DNA of 31,526 nt from JAHEFX01 sp964614585 (GTDB lineage Bacteria > Actinomycetota > Acidimicrobiia > Spongiisociales > JAENVV01). How positions within the stretch are numbered: the stretch's first letter is position 1; every line of letters starts with the position of its first letter. Under the pieces are notes generated by a model. It was not told the DNA's origin, made no database searches, and saw only the letters and a list, made by a program, of their open reading frames with translations. The translations under genes were made by a program, and so were the position numbers. The stretch covers positions 1 through 31,526 of the forward strand of contig CAZTLW010000010.1 in NCBI GenBank assembly GCA_964614585.1, read 5' to 3'. Below, piece after piece: positions 14,796 through 22,469 of this stretch.

Positions 14796-15570
14796 CCCGG
14801 GCGTGCGACCGCTGGAGCGTGGCGGTGAACGTTCGCTGGCCGGTACGCACCTCGCCGCCGACCTCCGGTCCCGGCCCCGACCCCACCTCTGCACCGGTTT
14901 CGTGGTGAGCCTCGACGGTCGGGTGAGCCTTGCCGGCGAATGGGGTCCGCCCGCCGGGATCCGCAACGAGCGCGACTGGCGACTGCTGCTCGAGTTGGTC
15001 ATGCAGTGCGACGCCCTCATCCTGGCGGGATCGTCGGTGGGTCGACTCGACGGTGGCTTCCTGGCAGACCCCGGCATCCCCATCGACGACCTCGTGGCCT
15101 GGCGGCGGGACCGAGGCCTCCCCGACGAGCCCGCCACGGTGGTCATGAGTCGGAAGGGGCGGTTCGATCCGCACGATCTCGCCGACCTGGGGGACCGGGT
15201 CGTGGTGGCGACGGGAACACCGCTGCCCGCCGACCTGTCGGACGCCTACGACGCAGCGGGGGTCGAGGTGCTGGTGGCGGGTGATTTCGGTGACGTCGAG
15301 GCTCCCCGCCTGATGGCGGGGCTCGAATCGCTGGGGCTCGGTCTGGCGTGCTCGGTGGCGGGCCCCTCGGCGCTGCACGAGCTCGTGCCGGCCCTGGACT
15401 CGGTGTTCCTCACCGTGGTCGGGCGGTTCGTGGGCGGGCACGAGTACCTGACGCTGGTGGAGGGCCCGGTGTTCGACGACTTCCCGGGGTTCCGACTGTC
15501 GAGGGCACACGTCGACCCGGCGGCGCCGGGTGGCGCCGATCAGCTCTTCCTGGAACTGACCCGCGTCTGA
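14785..15570 (+). CDS. RibD C-terminal-domain (dihydrofolate reductase-like) reductase
   Basis: 261-residue NADPH-dependent reductase-like protein of the RibD_C superfamily, which includes the pyrimidine reductase step of riboflavin synthesis. Supporting motifs are CTGFVVSLDGRVSLAGEWGPPAG (substrate strand and loop), a helix ending in CDALILAGSSVGRLDGG, and the late nucleotide-binding stretch VEVLVAGDF...GLACSVAGPSALHELV. There is no deaminase domain, so it is a stand-alone member and need not act in riboflavin synthesis. ATG 14785 overlaps the YibE/F stop by 11 nt, indicating an operon. It converges on whiB with 4 nt between stops. Confidence 0.75.
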   Translation: MPTDPGVRPLERGGERSLAGTHLAADLRSRPRPHLCTGFVVSLDGRVSLAGEWGPPAGIRNERDWRLLLELVMQCDALILAGSSVGRLDGGFLADPGIPIDDLVAWRRDRGLPDEPATVVMSRKGRFDPHDLADLGDRVVVATGTPLPADLSDAYDAAGVEVLVAGDFGDVEAPRLMAGLESLGLGLACSVAGPSALHELVPALDSVFLTVVGRFVGGHEYLTLVEGPVFDDFPGFRLSRAHVDPAAPGGADQLFLELTRV

Positions 15571-15574
15571 GCGG

Positions 15575-15862
15575 TCAGGACGCCTCGCGCAGCTCCCGAA
15601 GCCAGCGCCGACGGATCTGCCGTCGCTCGTTGGGGGTGGTGCCGCCCCAGATGCCGAGCGACTGATTCGTCAGGACCGCGAACTCGAGGCACGGCTCCTT
15701 GACGGGGCAGTCGGCGCAGACCTCCTTGGCCGCCTTCATGCCGGCGAAGTCGTCGCCGGCGAGGAAGAACATGGAGTCGGGCAGCGACCGACAGGCCGCC
15801 TTCGTCCGCCACGTCTGGCTGGTGGACAGGTCGTTCGTGATGTCGGTGACGTTCGTGGCCAC
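15575..15862 (-). CDS. WhiB-family iron-sulfur transcription factor
   Basis: 95-residue Wbl protein. The four cluster cysteines are C24, C49, C52 and C58 (AACRS, then VCADCPVKEPC), followed by the turn GIWGG and the basic tail NERRQIRRRW that contacts DNA. Wbl proteins bind a 4Fe-4S cluster and usually act by binding region 4 of the principal sigma factor. The subclass cannot be fixed from this sequence; the overall look is WhiB1/WhiB2-like. The start is GTG 15862-15860 (VATNVTD); an AAGGAAGG Shine-Dalgarno-like sequence lies 13 nt upstream, farther than usual. Confidence 0.92.
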   Translation of the reverse strand: MATNVTDITNDLSTSQTWRTKAACRSLPDSMFFLAGDDFAGMKAAKEVCADCPVKEPCLEFAVLTNQSLGIWGGTTPNERRQIRRRWLRELREAS

Positions 15863-15900
15863 GATGGGACCAACGCCTTCCTTGATCGGGTTGTTCCCAG

Positions 15901-15906
15901 ACCGTA
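15901..15906 (-). promoter_or_regulatory. Possible -10 element of whiB
   Basis: TACGGT on the minus strand, about 38 nt before the GTG start, inside a CCGTACGG dyad. This would give a short leader carrying AAGGAAGG (15883-15876). No clear -35. Confidence 0.4.
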
Positions 15907-15962
15907 CGGACCGGACCTAAGACGTGGATGAGAACGCGGTCACGGGCGTGTCACGGGGCCCG

Positions 15963-17207
15963 TCAGCTCGTTTCGTCCTCCCAGGGAATGGGCTGGTGGT
16001 CGGGTTCGTACCGACGCAGTTCCCGCCGGGCCAGCGTCCGGATGTGGACGGCGTCGGGCCCGTCCGCCACCCGCAGCGTGCGCGCATGGGCGTACATCGA
16101 GGCGAGTGGGAAGTCCTGGGTGAACCCGGCCCCGCCGAACAGCTGGATCGCCTGGTCGAGCACCCACTGGGCCATGCGGGGCACCACGACCTTGATGGCC
16201 GAGATCTCGATCCTGGCGCCCTTCACCCCCACGGTGTCGATGAGCCACGCCGTCTTCAGGGTGAGGAGCCGGGCCTGGTCGATGCGCATGCGGGCCTCGG
16301 CGATGGTGTCGCGGACCGTGTCGTGGTCGGCGACGGGGCGGCCGAACGTCTCGCGGCCGAGGGTGCGCTCGCACATCATGTCGTAGGCCCGCTCGGCCAT
16401 CCCGATGGCGCGCATGCAGTGGTGGATCCGCCCCGGGCCGAGGCGGGCCTGGGCGATGGCGAAGCCGCCGCCCTCCTCGCCGAGGAGGTACTCGGCCGGC
16501 ACCCGGACGTCGTGGAAGGCGACCTGGGGGTGCCCACCCCGGTCGAGGTAGCCGAAGACGAGGAGGTCCCGTTCCACCTCGACGCCGGGGGTGTCCGTGG
16601 GGACGATGACCATCGACTGGCGGTGGTAGGGATCGGCGTCGGGGTTGGTGACCCCCATGACGATGGTGAACTCACAGCGGGGTGACGAGAGCCCGGACGA
16701 GTACCACTTGCGGCCCGAGATGACGTACTCGTCACCCTCGCGGCGGATTCGCGTCCGGATGTTGGTGGCGTCCGACGAGGCGACGTCCGGCTCGGTCATC
16801 GAGAAGGCGCTGCGGATCTCGCCCTCGAGCAGCGGGTGCAACCACCGCTCCCGCTGGTCGTCGGTGCCGAACATGTGGAGGATTTCCATGTTCCCCGTGT
16901 TGGGGGCGTCGCAGTTGAACACCTCGGGGGCGAAGTGGGGGATGTGGCCGGTGAGCTCGGCGATGGGTGCGTACTCGGTGACCGACAACCCCGCCCCGTC
17001 CTCGGGATCGGGGAGGAACATGTTCCACAGGCCGTCGGCCTTCGCCCGCGCCTTCAGCTCCTCGAGGATCGGCGGGTGGAAGTGGGGGTCGCCCGACTCC
17101 TCCATCTGCGCCTCGTAGGTCGACTCGTTCGGCATGACATGGCGATCCATGAACGCCGCCACTCGCTCGTGGTACTCCTTGCCCTTGGGGCTCATCGCGA
17201 AGTCCAT
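15963..17207 (-). CDS. Acyl-CoA dehydrogenase of the ACAD10/ACAD11 type
   Basis: FAD-dependent acyl-CoA dehydrogenase, 414 residues. The block PEVFNCDAPNTGNMEILHMFGTDDQ followed by EGEIRSAFSMTEPDVASSDATNI is characteristic of the ACAD10/11 subgroup rather than short- or medium-chain enzymes. Later landmarks are GRKWYSSG, CERTLGRETFG and the C-terminal FGGAGFTQDFPLASMYAHARTLRVADGPDAVH. Mammalian ACAD11 and related bacterial enzymes work on 4-hydroxyacyl-CoAs together with a kinase; no such kinase is next to this gene. ATG 17207 is preceded by GAGGAGA and gives the family N-terminus MDFAMSPKGKEY. It follows tetR by 31 nt on the same strand. Confidence 0.92.
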   Translation of the reverse strand: MDFAMSPKGKEYHERVAAFMDRHVMPNESTYEAQMEESGDPHFHPPILEELKARAKADGLWNMFLPDPEDGAGLSVTEYAPIAELTGHIPHFAPEVFNCDAPNTGNMEILHMFGTDDQRERWLHPLLEGEIRSAFSMTEPDVASSDATNIRTRIRREGDEYVISGRKWYSSGLSSPRCEFTIVMGVTNPDADPYHRQSMVIVPTDTPGVEVERDLLVFGYLDRGGHPQVAFHDVRVPAEYLLGEEGGGFAIAQARLGPGRIHHCMRAIGMAERAYDMMCERTLGRETFGRPVADHDTVRDTIAEARMRIDQARLLTLKTAWLIDTVGVKGARIEISAIKVVVPRMAQWVLDQAIQLFGGAGFTQDFPLASMYAHARTLRVADGPDAVHIRTLARRELRRYEPDHQPIPWEDETS

Positions 17208-17238
17208 GGTCTCCTCGGTCGTCGACGGGGTGACGACG

Positions 17239-17865
17239 CTACGCGCCCGGCCCCGGGTCGGCGACGTAGGAGAGGCACAGACGGACGACCTCGCCGATCC
17301 ACGCCTCCCGGTCGTCGTCCATGGCCGGGTGGTGGACGGCTGCCTCGACGGCGGCGACGAGGAGCCGGGCGCGGCGCCCTGCGTCCCCCTCGGCGTGGCC
17401 GAACCGCCGGAGGTGCCATGCCACCTCCTCGGCCATCGCCTGCTCGGCGGCCCCCAGGGCCTCGGCGAGCTCGGGTGTCCGCGGCGCGGTCCACAGCAGG
17501 CGGTGGAGTGGTCCGGCGTTGGCGCCGGCGGCCGCGTCCACGAACGCCCGGCAGGTGTCCTCGGGGTCGGGCCGGGCGATCCGCAGGCGGGCACCGGCCT
17601 CGACCAGGAGCGGCAGGGCCTCGCCGAGGTGGCGTTCGGCGAGGCCCACCAACAGGGCGTCCTTGTTGGGGAAGTACTGGTACAGGGAGCCGATGGAGAC
17701 CCCGGCCGCGGCGGCCACGTCATTGGTGGTGGTGGCCCGGTACCCGTCCTCGGTGAAGATGCGAGCCGCCGCGTCGAGCACCCGGTCGACGAGTGCCCGG
17801 GAGCGTTGCTGGCGGGGACGTTTGCGCGGGGCGGCGGTCGCCGTCGAATGCGAGTGGTCGAACAT
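17239..17865 (-). CDS. TetR-family transcriptional regulator
   Basis: 208 residues starting MFDHSHSTATAAPRKRP at ATG 17865-17863. The HTH domain is textbook: RALVDRVLDAAARIFTEDGY, ATTTNDVAAAAGVSIGSLYQYFPNKDALL. The C-terminal ligand domain is diverse, as usual. It is first in a unit with the acyl-CoA dehydrogenase and divergent from an SRPBCC gene with only 24 nt between start codons, so it very likely controls all three and itself. An acyl-CoA-type inducer is a reasonable inference from the neighbour. The frame continues upstream through the SRPBCC gene on the other strand, but the HTH position and the promoter exclude that extension. Confidence 0.88.
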   Translation of the reverse strand: MFDHSHSTATAAPRKRPRQQRSRALVDRVLDAAARIFTEDGYRATTTNDVAAAAGVSIGSLYQYFPNKDALLVGLAERHLGEALPLLVEAGARLRIARPDPEDTCRAFVDAAAGANAGPLHRLLWTAPRTPELAEALGAAEQAMAEEVAWHLRRFGHAEGDAGRRARLLVAAVEAAVHHPAMDDDREAWIGEVVRLCLSYVADPGPGA

Positions 17866-17880
17866 GAGAATTACTCGCAT
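17864..17880. promoter_or_regulatory. Probable TetR operator
   Basis: Imperfect 17-bp palindrome ATGAGAATTACTCGCAT centred on 17872 (6 of 8 base pairs match) overlaps the tetR start codon and the SRPBCC promoter. Confidence 0.5.
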
Positions 17881-17884
17881 ACTA
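17878..17884. promoter_or_regulatory. Overlapping divergent -10 elements of the SRPBCC gene (+) and tetR (-)
   Basis: Plus strand CATACT (17878-17883) ends 6 nt before ATG 17890; minus strand TAGTAT (17884-17879) ends 13 nt before ATG 17865. The same bases serve both directions. Confidence 0.5.
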
Positions 17885-17889
17885 GGTGC

Positions 17890-18348
17890 ATGCAAACCGT
17901 CGACGTCTCCACCGAACTCCCCGCCCCGGCCGCCACGGTGTGGCGGGCGGCCACGACCCCCGCCGCCTTCGTCCACGTCGCCGGCGGCATGCTCCGATTC
18001 CCGGCCGCCGAGCGGGCCGGCGCCCGCTGGCAGCCGGGCGACCGACTCGAGGGCTGGACGTTCCTGTTCGGCGTGGTGCCGTTCTCGCGCCACCGGCTGG
18101 AGGTGGTCGGGCTCGACCCGGCGGCGATGACCCTCGAGAGCGACGAGGGTGGCGGCATCGTGCGGTCCTGGCGCCACCTGATCGTGGTCGAGTCGCTGGG
18201 CGAGGGCCGGTGTCGCTATCGGGACCGGATCGAGATCGACGCCGGGCCGCTCACCCCGGCGGTGGCGGCGTTCGCCCACGTGTTCTATCGCCATCGCCAG
18301 CGTCGGTGGCGATCTCTCGCCCCGGTGCTGGCGGCGATCGCCGGCTGA
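17890..18348 (+). CDS. SRPBCC (START/Bet v1-like) superfamily protein
   Basis: 152-residue protein with the START-like pattern: an N-terminal strand MQTVDVSTELPAPAATVWRAATTPAAFVHVAGGMLRFP, central strands (GDRLEGWTFLFGVVPFSRHRLEVVGL), SWRHLIVVESLGEGRCRYRDRIEIDAG, and a long C-terminal helix (TPAVAAFAHVFYRHRQRRWRSLAPVLAA). Such proteins bind hydrophobic ligands, including lipids, polyketides and CoA-linked compounds; the ligand is not evident. It is divergent from tetR and the acyl-CoA dehydrogenase gene, suggesting shared control. Its last 98 nt overlap the 3' end of the MFS gene on the opposite strand. Confidence 0.75.
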   Translation: MQTVDVSTELPAPAATVWRAATTPAAFVHVAGGMLRFPAAERAGARWQPGDRLEGWTFLFGVVPFSRHRLEVVGLDPAAMTLESDEGGGIVRSWRHLIVVESLGEGRCRYRDRIEIDAGPLTPAVAAFAHVFYRHRQRRWRSLAPVLAAIAG

Positions 18349-19579
18349 CCGACGGGTCGGCCTCCGCACCCGTCGGGTCGGGTTCGAAGCCCGCCATCGC
18401 GTCGGGACGGCGCAGCAGGAGGGCGGCGGGGATGGCCGCCACCACGCTGAGTCCCGCCCCGATCCACGATGGCAGCTCCACCGCGGTGGCGAAGAGGGCC
18501 CCGCCGATGGCGGTGGAGACGATGGTCCCGACGCTCCCGACCGATTGGTACAGGCCGAGCACCCCGCCCCGGAAGCGGTCGGGGAGCGCCCGGGTGGCGA
18601 TGGCCTGCACGGGCGGCGTCGTCAGGCCGCCGCCGAAGGCGAAGATGGCGCTGCCGACCGCCGCGAGCACCCACGACGGGGCGATGATGGCCACGGCGAG
18701 CCCGGCACCGCGGGCGATGGTGCCCACGATCGCCGTCCTGACCTCGCCGAGGCGCTCGAGGATGGGCGGGAGCGCCCGGGTCTGGGTCAGCAGCTGGGAG
18801 ATCCCCACGACCGTGAGCAGCAGCCCGATCGACAGATTGATCGCTTCGGGGGTCGCTCCGGCGAACCAGTACGCCTCGCCGACGAGTGCAAACGTCGAGA
18901 TGACGAGGCCGAGCACGAACATCGCGAGGAACCCGAGGCCGAGGGTGAGCAGCAGTGTCGGGTTGGCAAGCACCATCCGGGCCGTGAGCCGCTCCCGGGT
19001 GGCGTTGCGACGGGCCCGCTCGTCGGTGTCGAGCGACTCGTCGAGGACCCGCCAGGTGAGGACGACTGCGGCCACCGCCGCCACTGCCGCCACGAGGTAG
19101 GGGAGGCGCAGGCCGAAGCTCGAGAGCAGGCCGCCGAGGGCCGGACCGATGGCGAAGCTCACGCCGAACACGGCGAAGATCGACCCCAGGGCCTGGGCCC
19201 GCTTCTCGGGCGGTGTCACGTCGGTGACGTAGGCCTGGGCGACGACGATGTTGCCGCCGGTGATGCCATCGAGGATGCGGGCCGCGAACAGCCAGCCCGT
19301 ATTCGGGGCGAACGCCAGCATGGCGAAGCTGATGGCGGTGCCGATCTGGCTGACGAGCAGCACCGGGACCCGCCCGATCCGATCGGACAGCCGTCCGAGG
19401 TAGGGGCCGGCCACGAACTGGGCGGCGAAGAAGACTGCGGCGAGCAGGGTGACGAACTCGGGCGACAGGTCGTACTCGTTCTTGGCGAAGAGCGGGAGGA
19501 TCGGGAGGATCATCGAGGCCCCGACCATCTGCACGAAGACGACGAGCAGGATGGTGAGGAGGCGGCGGTCGCGGGTCAT
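18251..19579 (-). CDS. MFS transporter, TetA-like drug:H+ antiporter group
   Basis: 442 residues with 12 predicted TM helices. Motif A is present between TM2 and TM3 (GPYLGRLSDRIGRVPVLL), along with the N-terminal MILPILPLF and a motif-C-like GVSFAIGPALGGLLSSFG in TM5. These place it in the DHA1/TetA-type efflux group; the substrate is unknown. The last 33 or so residues after TM12 (from about PDPTGAEADPSV) are hydrophilic, low in similarity and encoded antisense to the SRPBCC gene's end. It is third in a minus-strand unit, 32 nt after a small membrane protein gene. Confidence 0.87.
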   Translation of the reverse strand: MTRDRRLLTILLVVFVQMVGASMILPILPLFAKNEYDLSPEFVTLLAAVFFAAQFVAGPYLGRLSDRIGRVPVLLVSQIGTAISFAMLAFAPNTGWLFAARILDGITGGNIVVAQAYVTDVTPPEKRAQALGSIFAVFGVSFAIGPALGGLLSSFGLRLPYLVAAVAAVAAVVLTWRVLDESLDTDERARRNATRERLTARMVLANPTLLLTLGLGFLAMFVLGLVISTFALVGEAYWFAGATPEAINLSIGLLLTVVGISQLLTQTRALPPILERLGEVRTAIVGTIARGAGLAVAIIAPSWVLAAVGSAIFAFGGGLTTPPVQAIATRALPDRFRGGVLGLYQSVGSVGTIVSTAIGGALFATAVELPSWIGAGLSVVAAIPAALLLRRPDAMAGFEPDPTGAEADPSVSRRSPPAPGREIATDAGDGDRTRGRTPPPPG

Positions 19580-19611
19580 GGCTCCGAGTGCGTGGGGGAA
19601 AGCGCGTCGCG

Positions 19612-20187
19612 CTACGGGGCGGGCGTGTCCCGTGGATGTCGGGTGCCGATGGCGGCGAGCGCCACCATGGCGAGGGCCGCCACGGCGGTGGCGACGGCCC
19701 CGGCGACGAGGCGGCCCGACAGCGAGTCGGACTCGATCGCGAACCCGACGAGGCCGACCACCAGCCCGGGCGCCGCGGCGATGGCGAATCGTTTCGGCGT
19801 GGCGGCCAGGCCAGCCGACCAGCCGACCGCGACGGCGGTCCCCGGCCAGGCAGGCGAGGCGGCCAACACCAGACCGGCCCCGAGTCCGGCGAGCACCGAG
19901 CCGAGGAGCCGGGTCCGGGCGACCGCCCCGTCGGCGGTGGCCACCCCGACGCCGATCACGACGCCGACGACCACCACGGCCAGGAGCGCCACCAGCCGGT
20001 CGAGCCAGCGGTCGACCGTGACGGCGTCGAGGAGGCCGCTGCGCTCCACCACGCCGAGTGCGGCGGTGGCCACGATGCCGACGACGACCGCCAGCGCCAC
20101 GCCGAGCGCCCCGGCGGCGAGCGCCGTGCCGAGGACACGGGCGAGGCGAGCAGGGCCGGGCTCAGAGCCGGGACCGGAAGAAGGCAA
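19612..20187 (-). CDS. Small hydrophobic membrane protein, unknown function
   Basis: 191 residues, Ala/Val/Gly-rich, with about five or six membrane segments (LGTALAAGALGVALAVVVGIVA; LVALLAVVVVGVVIGVGVA; RLLGSVLAGLGAGLVLAA; TAVAVGWSAGLAAT; AAAPGLVVGLVGFAI; LVAGAVATAVAALAMVALAAIG). I recognise no family. It starts inside the 3' end of the dienelactone hydrolase gene (26-nt overlap at ATG 20187), and precedes the MFS gene, so the three are probably one transcript. A later start would remove only a Pro/Gly-rich leader. Confidence 0.6.
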   Translation of the reverse strand: MPSSGPGSEPGPARLARVLGTALAAGALGVALAVVVGIVATAALGVVERSGLLDAVTVDRWLDRLVALLAVVVVGVVIGVGVATADGAVARTRLLGSVLAGLGAGLVLAASPAWPGTAVAVGWSAGLAATPKRFAIAAAPGLVVGLVGFAIESDSLSGRLVAGAVATAVAALAMVALAAIGTRHPRDTPAP

Positions 20188-20842
20188 TCGTCCGGTCCCA
20201 TGCCTGGGTGGAGGCCTCGGCGTCGTAGGCCTCGGGTCGCGAGTCGTTGAAGAAGGCGTGGCCGGTGCCCGGGTAGAAGTGGAAGGTCACGTCATGGCCG
20301 AGGTCGGTGAGGTGGGCGAGGAGCTGCTTGGCGCCGTCGAGCGTCGCCCACGAGTCCTCCTCCGCGTAGTGGCCGAGGTAGGCGGCATGGGACGCGGTGT
20401 AGTCGGGCTGGGTGTCGTCCCAGGGGATGGCGCCGTAGAAGGGCACGCAGGCGGCGACCCGCTCGTCGATCGTGGAGAGCCAGAGCACGAGACCCCCACC
20501 CATGCAGAACCCGACGGCGCCGACCGCCGGCCCGGTGGTCGATTCGAGGCCGAGGAGCGCCGACACCGCCCCCTGCATGTCGGCGGCCGCCCGGGGCAGC
20601 TCCATCTGCATCATGATCTTGCCCGCCTCGTCGGGCTCGTCCGTCTCGACGCCGTGGTACAGGTCCGGGGCGAGCGCCACGAAGCCGGCATCGGCGAACC
20701 GATCGCAGACGTCCTTGATGTGGTCGACGAGGCCCCACCACTCCTGGATGACGAGGACCCCGGGTCCCGAGCCGGACTCGGGGACCGCCAGGTAGCCCTG
20801 GGCGGTCGAGCCGTTGGATGCGAATTCGATCATGTCTCCCAT
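20162..20842 (-). CDS. Dienelactone hydrolase family protein
   Basis: 226-residue alpha/beta hydrolase of the dienelactone hydrolase (carboxymethylenebutenolidase) family. Signature residues are E34 in VIQEWWGL, the nucleophile C113 in VGFCMGGGL, D163 in HYAEEDSW and H195 in PGTGHAFFND, i.e. the Cys-Asp-His triad plus the activating Glu. Spacing matches the canonical enzymes that open dienelactones in chlorocatechol degradation, but this family also includes general esterases and no other aromatic-degradation gene is near. First gene of the unit with the small membrane protein and MFS transporter. ATG 20842 is supported by TAACGT 7 nt upstream. Confidence 0.9.
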   Translation of the reverse strand: MGDMIEFASNGSTAQGYLAVPESGSGPGVLVIQEWWGLVDHIKDVCDRFADAGFVALAPDLYHGVETDEPDEAGKIMMQMELPRAAADMQGAVSALLGLESTTGPAVGAVGFCMGGGLVLWLSTIDERVAACVPFYGAIPWDDTQPDYTASHAAYLGHYAEEDSWATLDGAKQLLAHLTDLGHDVTFHFYPGTGHAFFNDSRPEAYDAEASTQAWDRTIAFFRSRL

Positions 20843-20849
20843 GCCGACG

Positions 20850-20855
20850 ACGTTA
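20850..20855 (-). promoter_or_regulatory. -10 element of the dienelactone hydrolase gene (leaderless type)
   Basis: TAACGT on the minus strand with 7 nt to ATG 20842. Confidence 0.62.
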
Positions 20856-20950
20856 CGCGGCCGGCGGGTCGGATGTCGCCGGGCGAGGCAGCCACGAGTC
20901 GGGCGGCCGATCGGGGTGCGCTCGAGGCAGCACCGACCCCCGTCATCCCG

Positions 20951-20997
20951 TTCCTGTCGGGCCTGGCCTTCGTCGGGATGGCCAGGCCCGACAGGAA
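20951..20997. repeat. Perfect 18-bp inverted repeat over the haloalkane dehalogenase promoter
   Basis: TTCCTGTCGGGCCTGGCC (20951-20968) is exactly inverted at 20980-20997, with 11 nt between arms. The right arm covers the -35 position of the dehalogenase promoter (-10 at 21009). A second nested pair, CATCCCG (20944) and CGGGATG (20974), would compete with it. Could be an operator or a hairpin; GACAGGAA words are shared with 2713-2744. Confidence 0.7.
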
Positions 20998-21008
20998 ACC
21001 GCCGGGCG

Positions 21009-21014
21009 TAGGGT
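21009..21014 (+). promoter_or_regulatory. -10 element of the haloalkane dehalogenase gene (leaderless type)
   Basis: TAGGGT with 7 nt to ATG 21022. Confidence 0.62.
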
Positions 21015-21021
21015 GCGGCCG

Positions 21022-21924
21022 ATGGACGTCCTCCGCACCCCCGGCGAGCGGTTCGCCGACCTGCCCGACTTCCCCCACGAACCCCGCTACACCGACGTGC
21101 CCGACGGCGAGGGGGGCACGCTGCGGATCGCCCACGTCGAGGTGGGGGAGGGGCGCCCGGTGTTGCTCATGCACGGTGAGCCGTCCTGGTCGTTCCTGTA
21201 CCGACACGTCATGTCGCCGCTCGCGGCGGCGGGTCTGCGGGCGGTCGCTCCCGACCTGGTGGGGTTCGGCCGCTCGGACAAGCCCGCCCGCCAGGCCGAC
21301 TACTCCTATGCCCGCCACGTCGCCTGGATGTCGGCGTGGCTCGAGGCGGTCGACCTGGCAGACGTCGTCCTGTTCGGCCAGGACTGGGGTGGCCTCATCG
21401 GGTTGCGGCTCGTGGCGGCCCACCCCGACCGGTTTGCCGGGATCGTGGTCGCCAACACCGGGCTGCCGACCGGCGACCAGCGCATGCCCGAGGCCTTCGA
21501 GGCGTGGCGGGAGTTCTCCCGGACCTCGCCCGTGTTCGACGTGGGTCGGGTCATCGCCAACGGGACCACGAGCGAGCTCCCACCCGAGGTGGTGGCCGCC
21601 TACGACGCCCCGTTCCCCGACGACGACCACAAGGCCGGGGCGCGGGTCTTCCCGTCGCTCGTGCCGGCCTCGCCCGACGACCCCGCCGCCGCCGACCAAC
21701 GGGCGGCCTGGGCGGTGCTCTCGACCTGGGAGAAGCCCTTCTCGACGGCCTTCAGCGATGCCGACCCGATCACCGCCGGCGGAGAACGGCCGTTCCGGAA
21801 GCTGGTGCCGGGAGCCGCCACGTCGCCCCATCGCACGATCGAGGGCGCCGGGCACTTCCTGCAGGAGGATGCCCCCGACGAGGTGGTGGCGGCGATCCTC
21901 GACGTGGTGCGGTTGCTCGACTGA
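21022..21924 (+). CDS. Haloalkane dehalogenase, HLD-I subfamily (DhlA/DhmA-like)
   Basis: 300-residue alpha/beta hydrolase. The nucleophile elbow is GQDWGG with D121, not Ser, so it is a dehalogenase rather than an esterase. The halide-binding pair is W122 and cap-domain W162 (AFEAWREFS, matching W175 of DhlA). The acid is D248 in FSDADPIT, placed after strand 7 as in HLD-I, and the base is H278 in EGAGHFLQED. The oxyanion motif HGEPSW is at 51-56. It would hydrolyse C-halogen bonds of small haloalkanes to alcohols plus halide. It is a single gene with its own promoter and a striking inverted repeat upstream. Confidence 0.92.
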   Translation: MDVLRTPGERFADLPDFPHEPRYTDVPDGEGGTLRIAHVEVGEGRPVLLMHGEPSWSFLYRHVMSPLAAAGLRAVAPDLVGFGRSDKPARQADYSYARHVAWMSAWLEAVDLADVVLFGQDWGGLIGLRLVAAHPDRFAGIVVANTGLPTGDQRMPEAFEAWREFSRTSPVFDVGRVIANGTTSELPPEVVAAYDAPFPDDDHKAGARVFPSLVPASPDDPAAADQRAAWAVLSTWEKPFSTAFSDADPITAGGERPFRKLVPGAATSPHRTIEGAGHFLQEDAPDEVVAAILDVVRLLD

Positions 21925-21991
21925 GGAGCGACACGGGACGCAGGACGGGTTGCCGGGGGGAGTTGGACCCACCGGCCCGGCAGGCGGGTTG

Positions 21992-22264
21992 TCAGTCCTC
22001 CTTGGACTTGCGGCGGGTGCGGCGCAGGTGGAGTGCCCATCCCATGACGATGCCGAGGCCGAACATGAGCAGGGTGTAGATCCACAGCGCCATCTCGAAC
22101 TCGAAGAACGTCCAGGTGAGGCCCACCTCCTCGGTGTTCTGGAACACGAAGAACAGGACCCCGATCAGGATCAGCGCCCCGATGATCACCTTCGAGTTGA
22201 CCCCCGAGTCCCCGACGACCACCTCCCGGTCCTTGGGTCGCTCGGGCTTTCCTCCGTCGCTCAT
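21992..22264 (-). CDS. LapA-domain (DUF1049) small membrane protein
   Basis: 90 residues with two TM helices (KVIIGALILIGVLFFVFQNTEEV and LWIYTLLMFGLGIVMGWAL), the FVFQNTEEV turn typical of LapA/YciS-like proteins, and a basic C-terminus (RRTRRKSKED). In E. coli, related LapA works with LapB in lipopolysaccharide assembly, but actinobacterial members have no known role. ATG 22264 is set by an optimal Shine-Dalgarno, AAGGAGG at 22279-22273, 8 nt upstream; an upstream in-frame ATG precedes that site. Divergent from nrdJ; convergent with the dehalogenase gene. Confidence 0.8.
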   Translation of the reverse strand: MSDGGKPERPKDREVVVGDSGVNSKVIIGALILIGVLFFVFQNTEEVGLTWTFFEFEMALWIYTLLMFGLGIVMGWALHLRRTRRKSKED

Positions 22265-22287
22265 GGTGAGCACCTCCTTGGCGTGGA

Positions 22288-22293
22288 ACGGTA
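22288..22293 (-). promoter_or_regulatory. -10 element of the LapA-domain gene
   Basis: TACCGT on the minus strand, about 23 nt before the ATG, leaving a short leader that holds the AAGGAGG ribosome site. Confidence 0.45.
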
Positions 22294-22431
22294 CCAACGC
22301 CGTGTCGCGGCGACGCGCGAAACATGGGCGAACGATCGGTTTCCGCGACCCGGCCCGTCCGTCGTAGGGTCGCCGACGCTTCCCCGAGCCGCCCCGTGAG
22401 GGGCCGCGCCGTGGGTTCGGCGAGGAACTCG

Positions 22432-22460
22432 TTGACAGCTCACACCCGTGTAATTACAGT
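22432..22460 (+). promoter_or_regulatory. nrdJ promoter
   Basis: TTGACA (22432-22437), 17-nt spacer, TACAGT (22455-22460): a near-consensus housekeeping promoter and the best -35/-10 pair in the window. Start of transcription is expected near 22467, giving a leader of roughly 190 nt. Confidence 0.75.
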
Positions 22461-22469
22461 GCTGGGACT

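Noticed and set aside
18545..22399. 1284-codon plus-strand open frame
   Set aside because: Runs antisense to the MFS, membrane protein and hydrolase genes and out of frame through the dehalogenase gene; no coherent protein.
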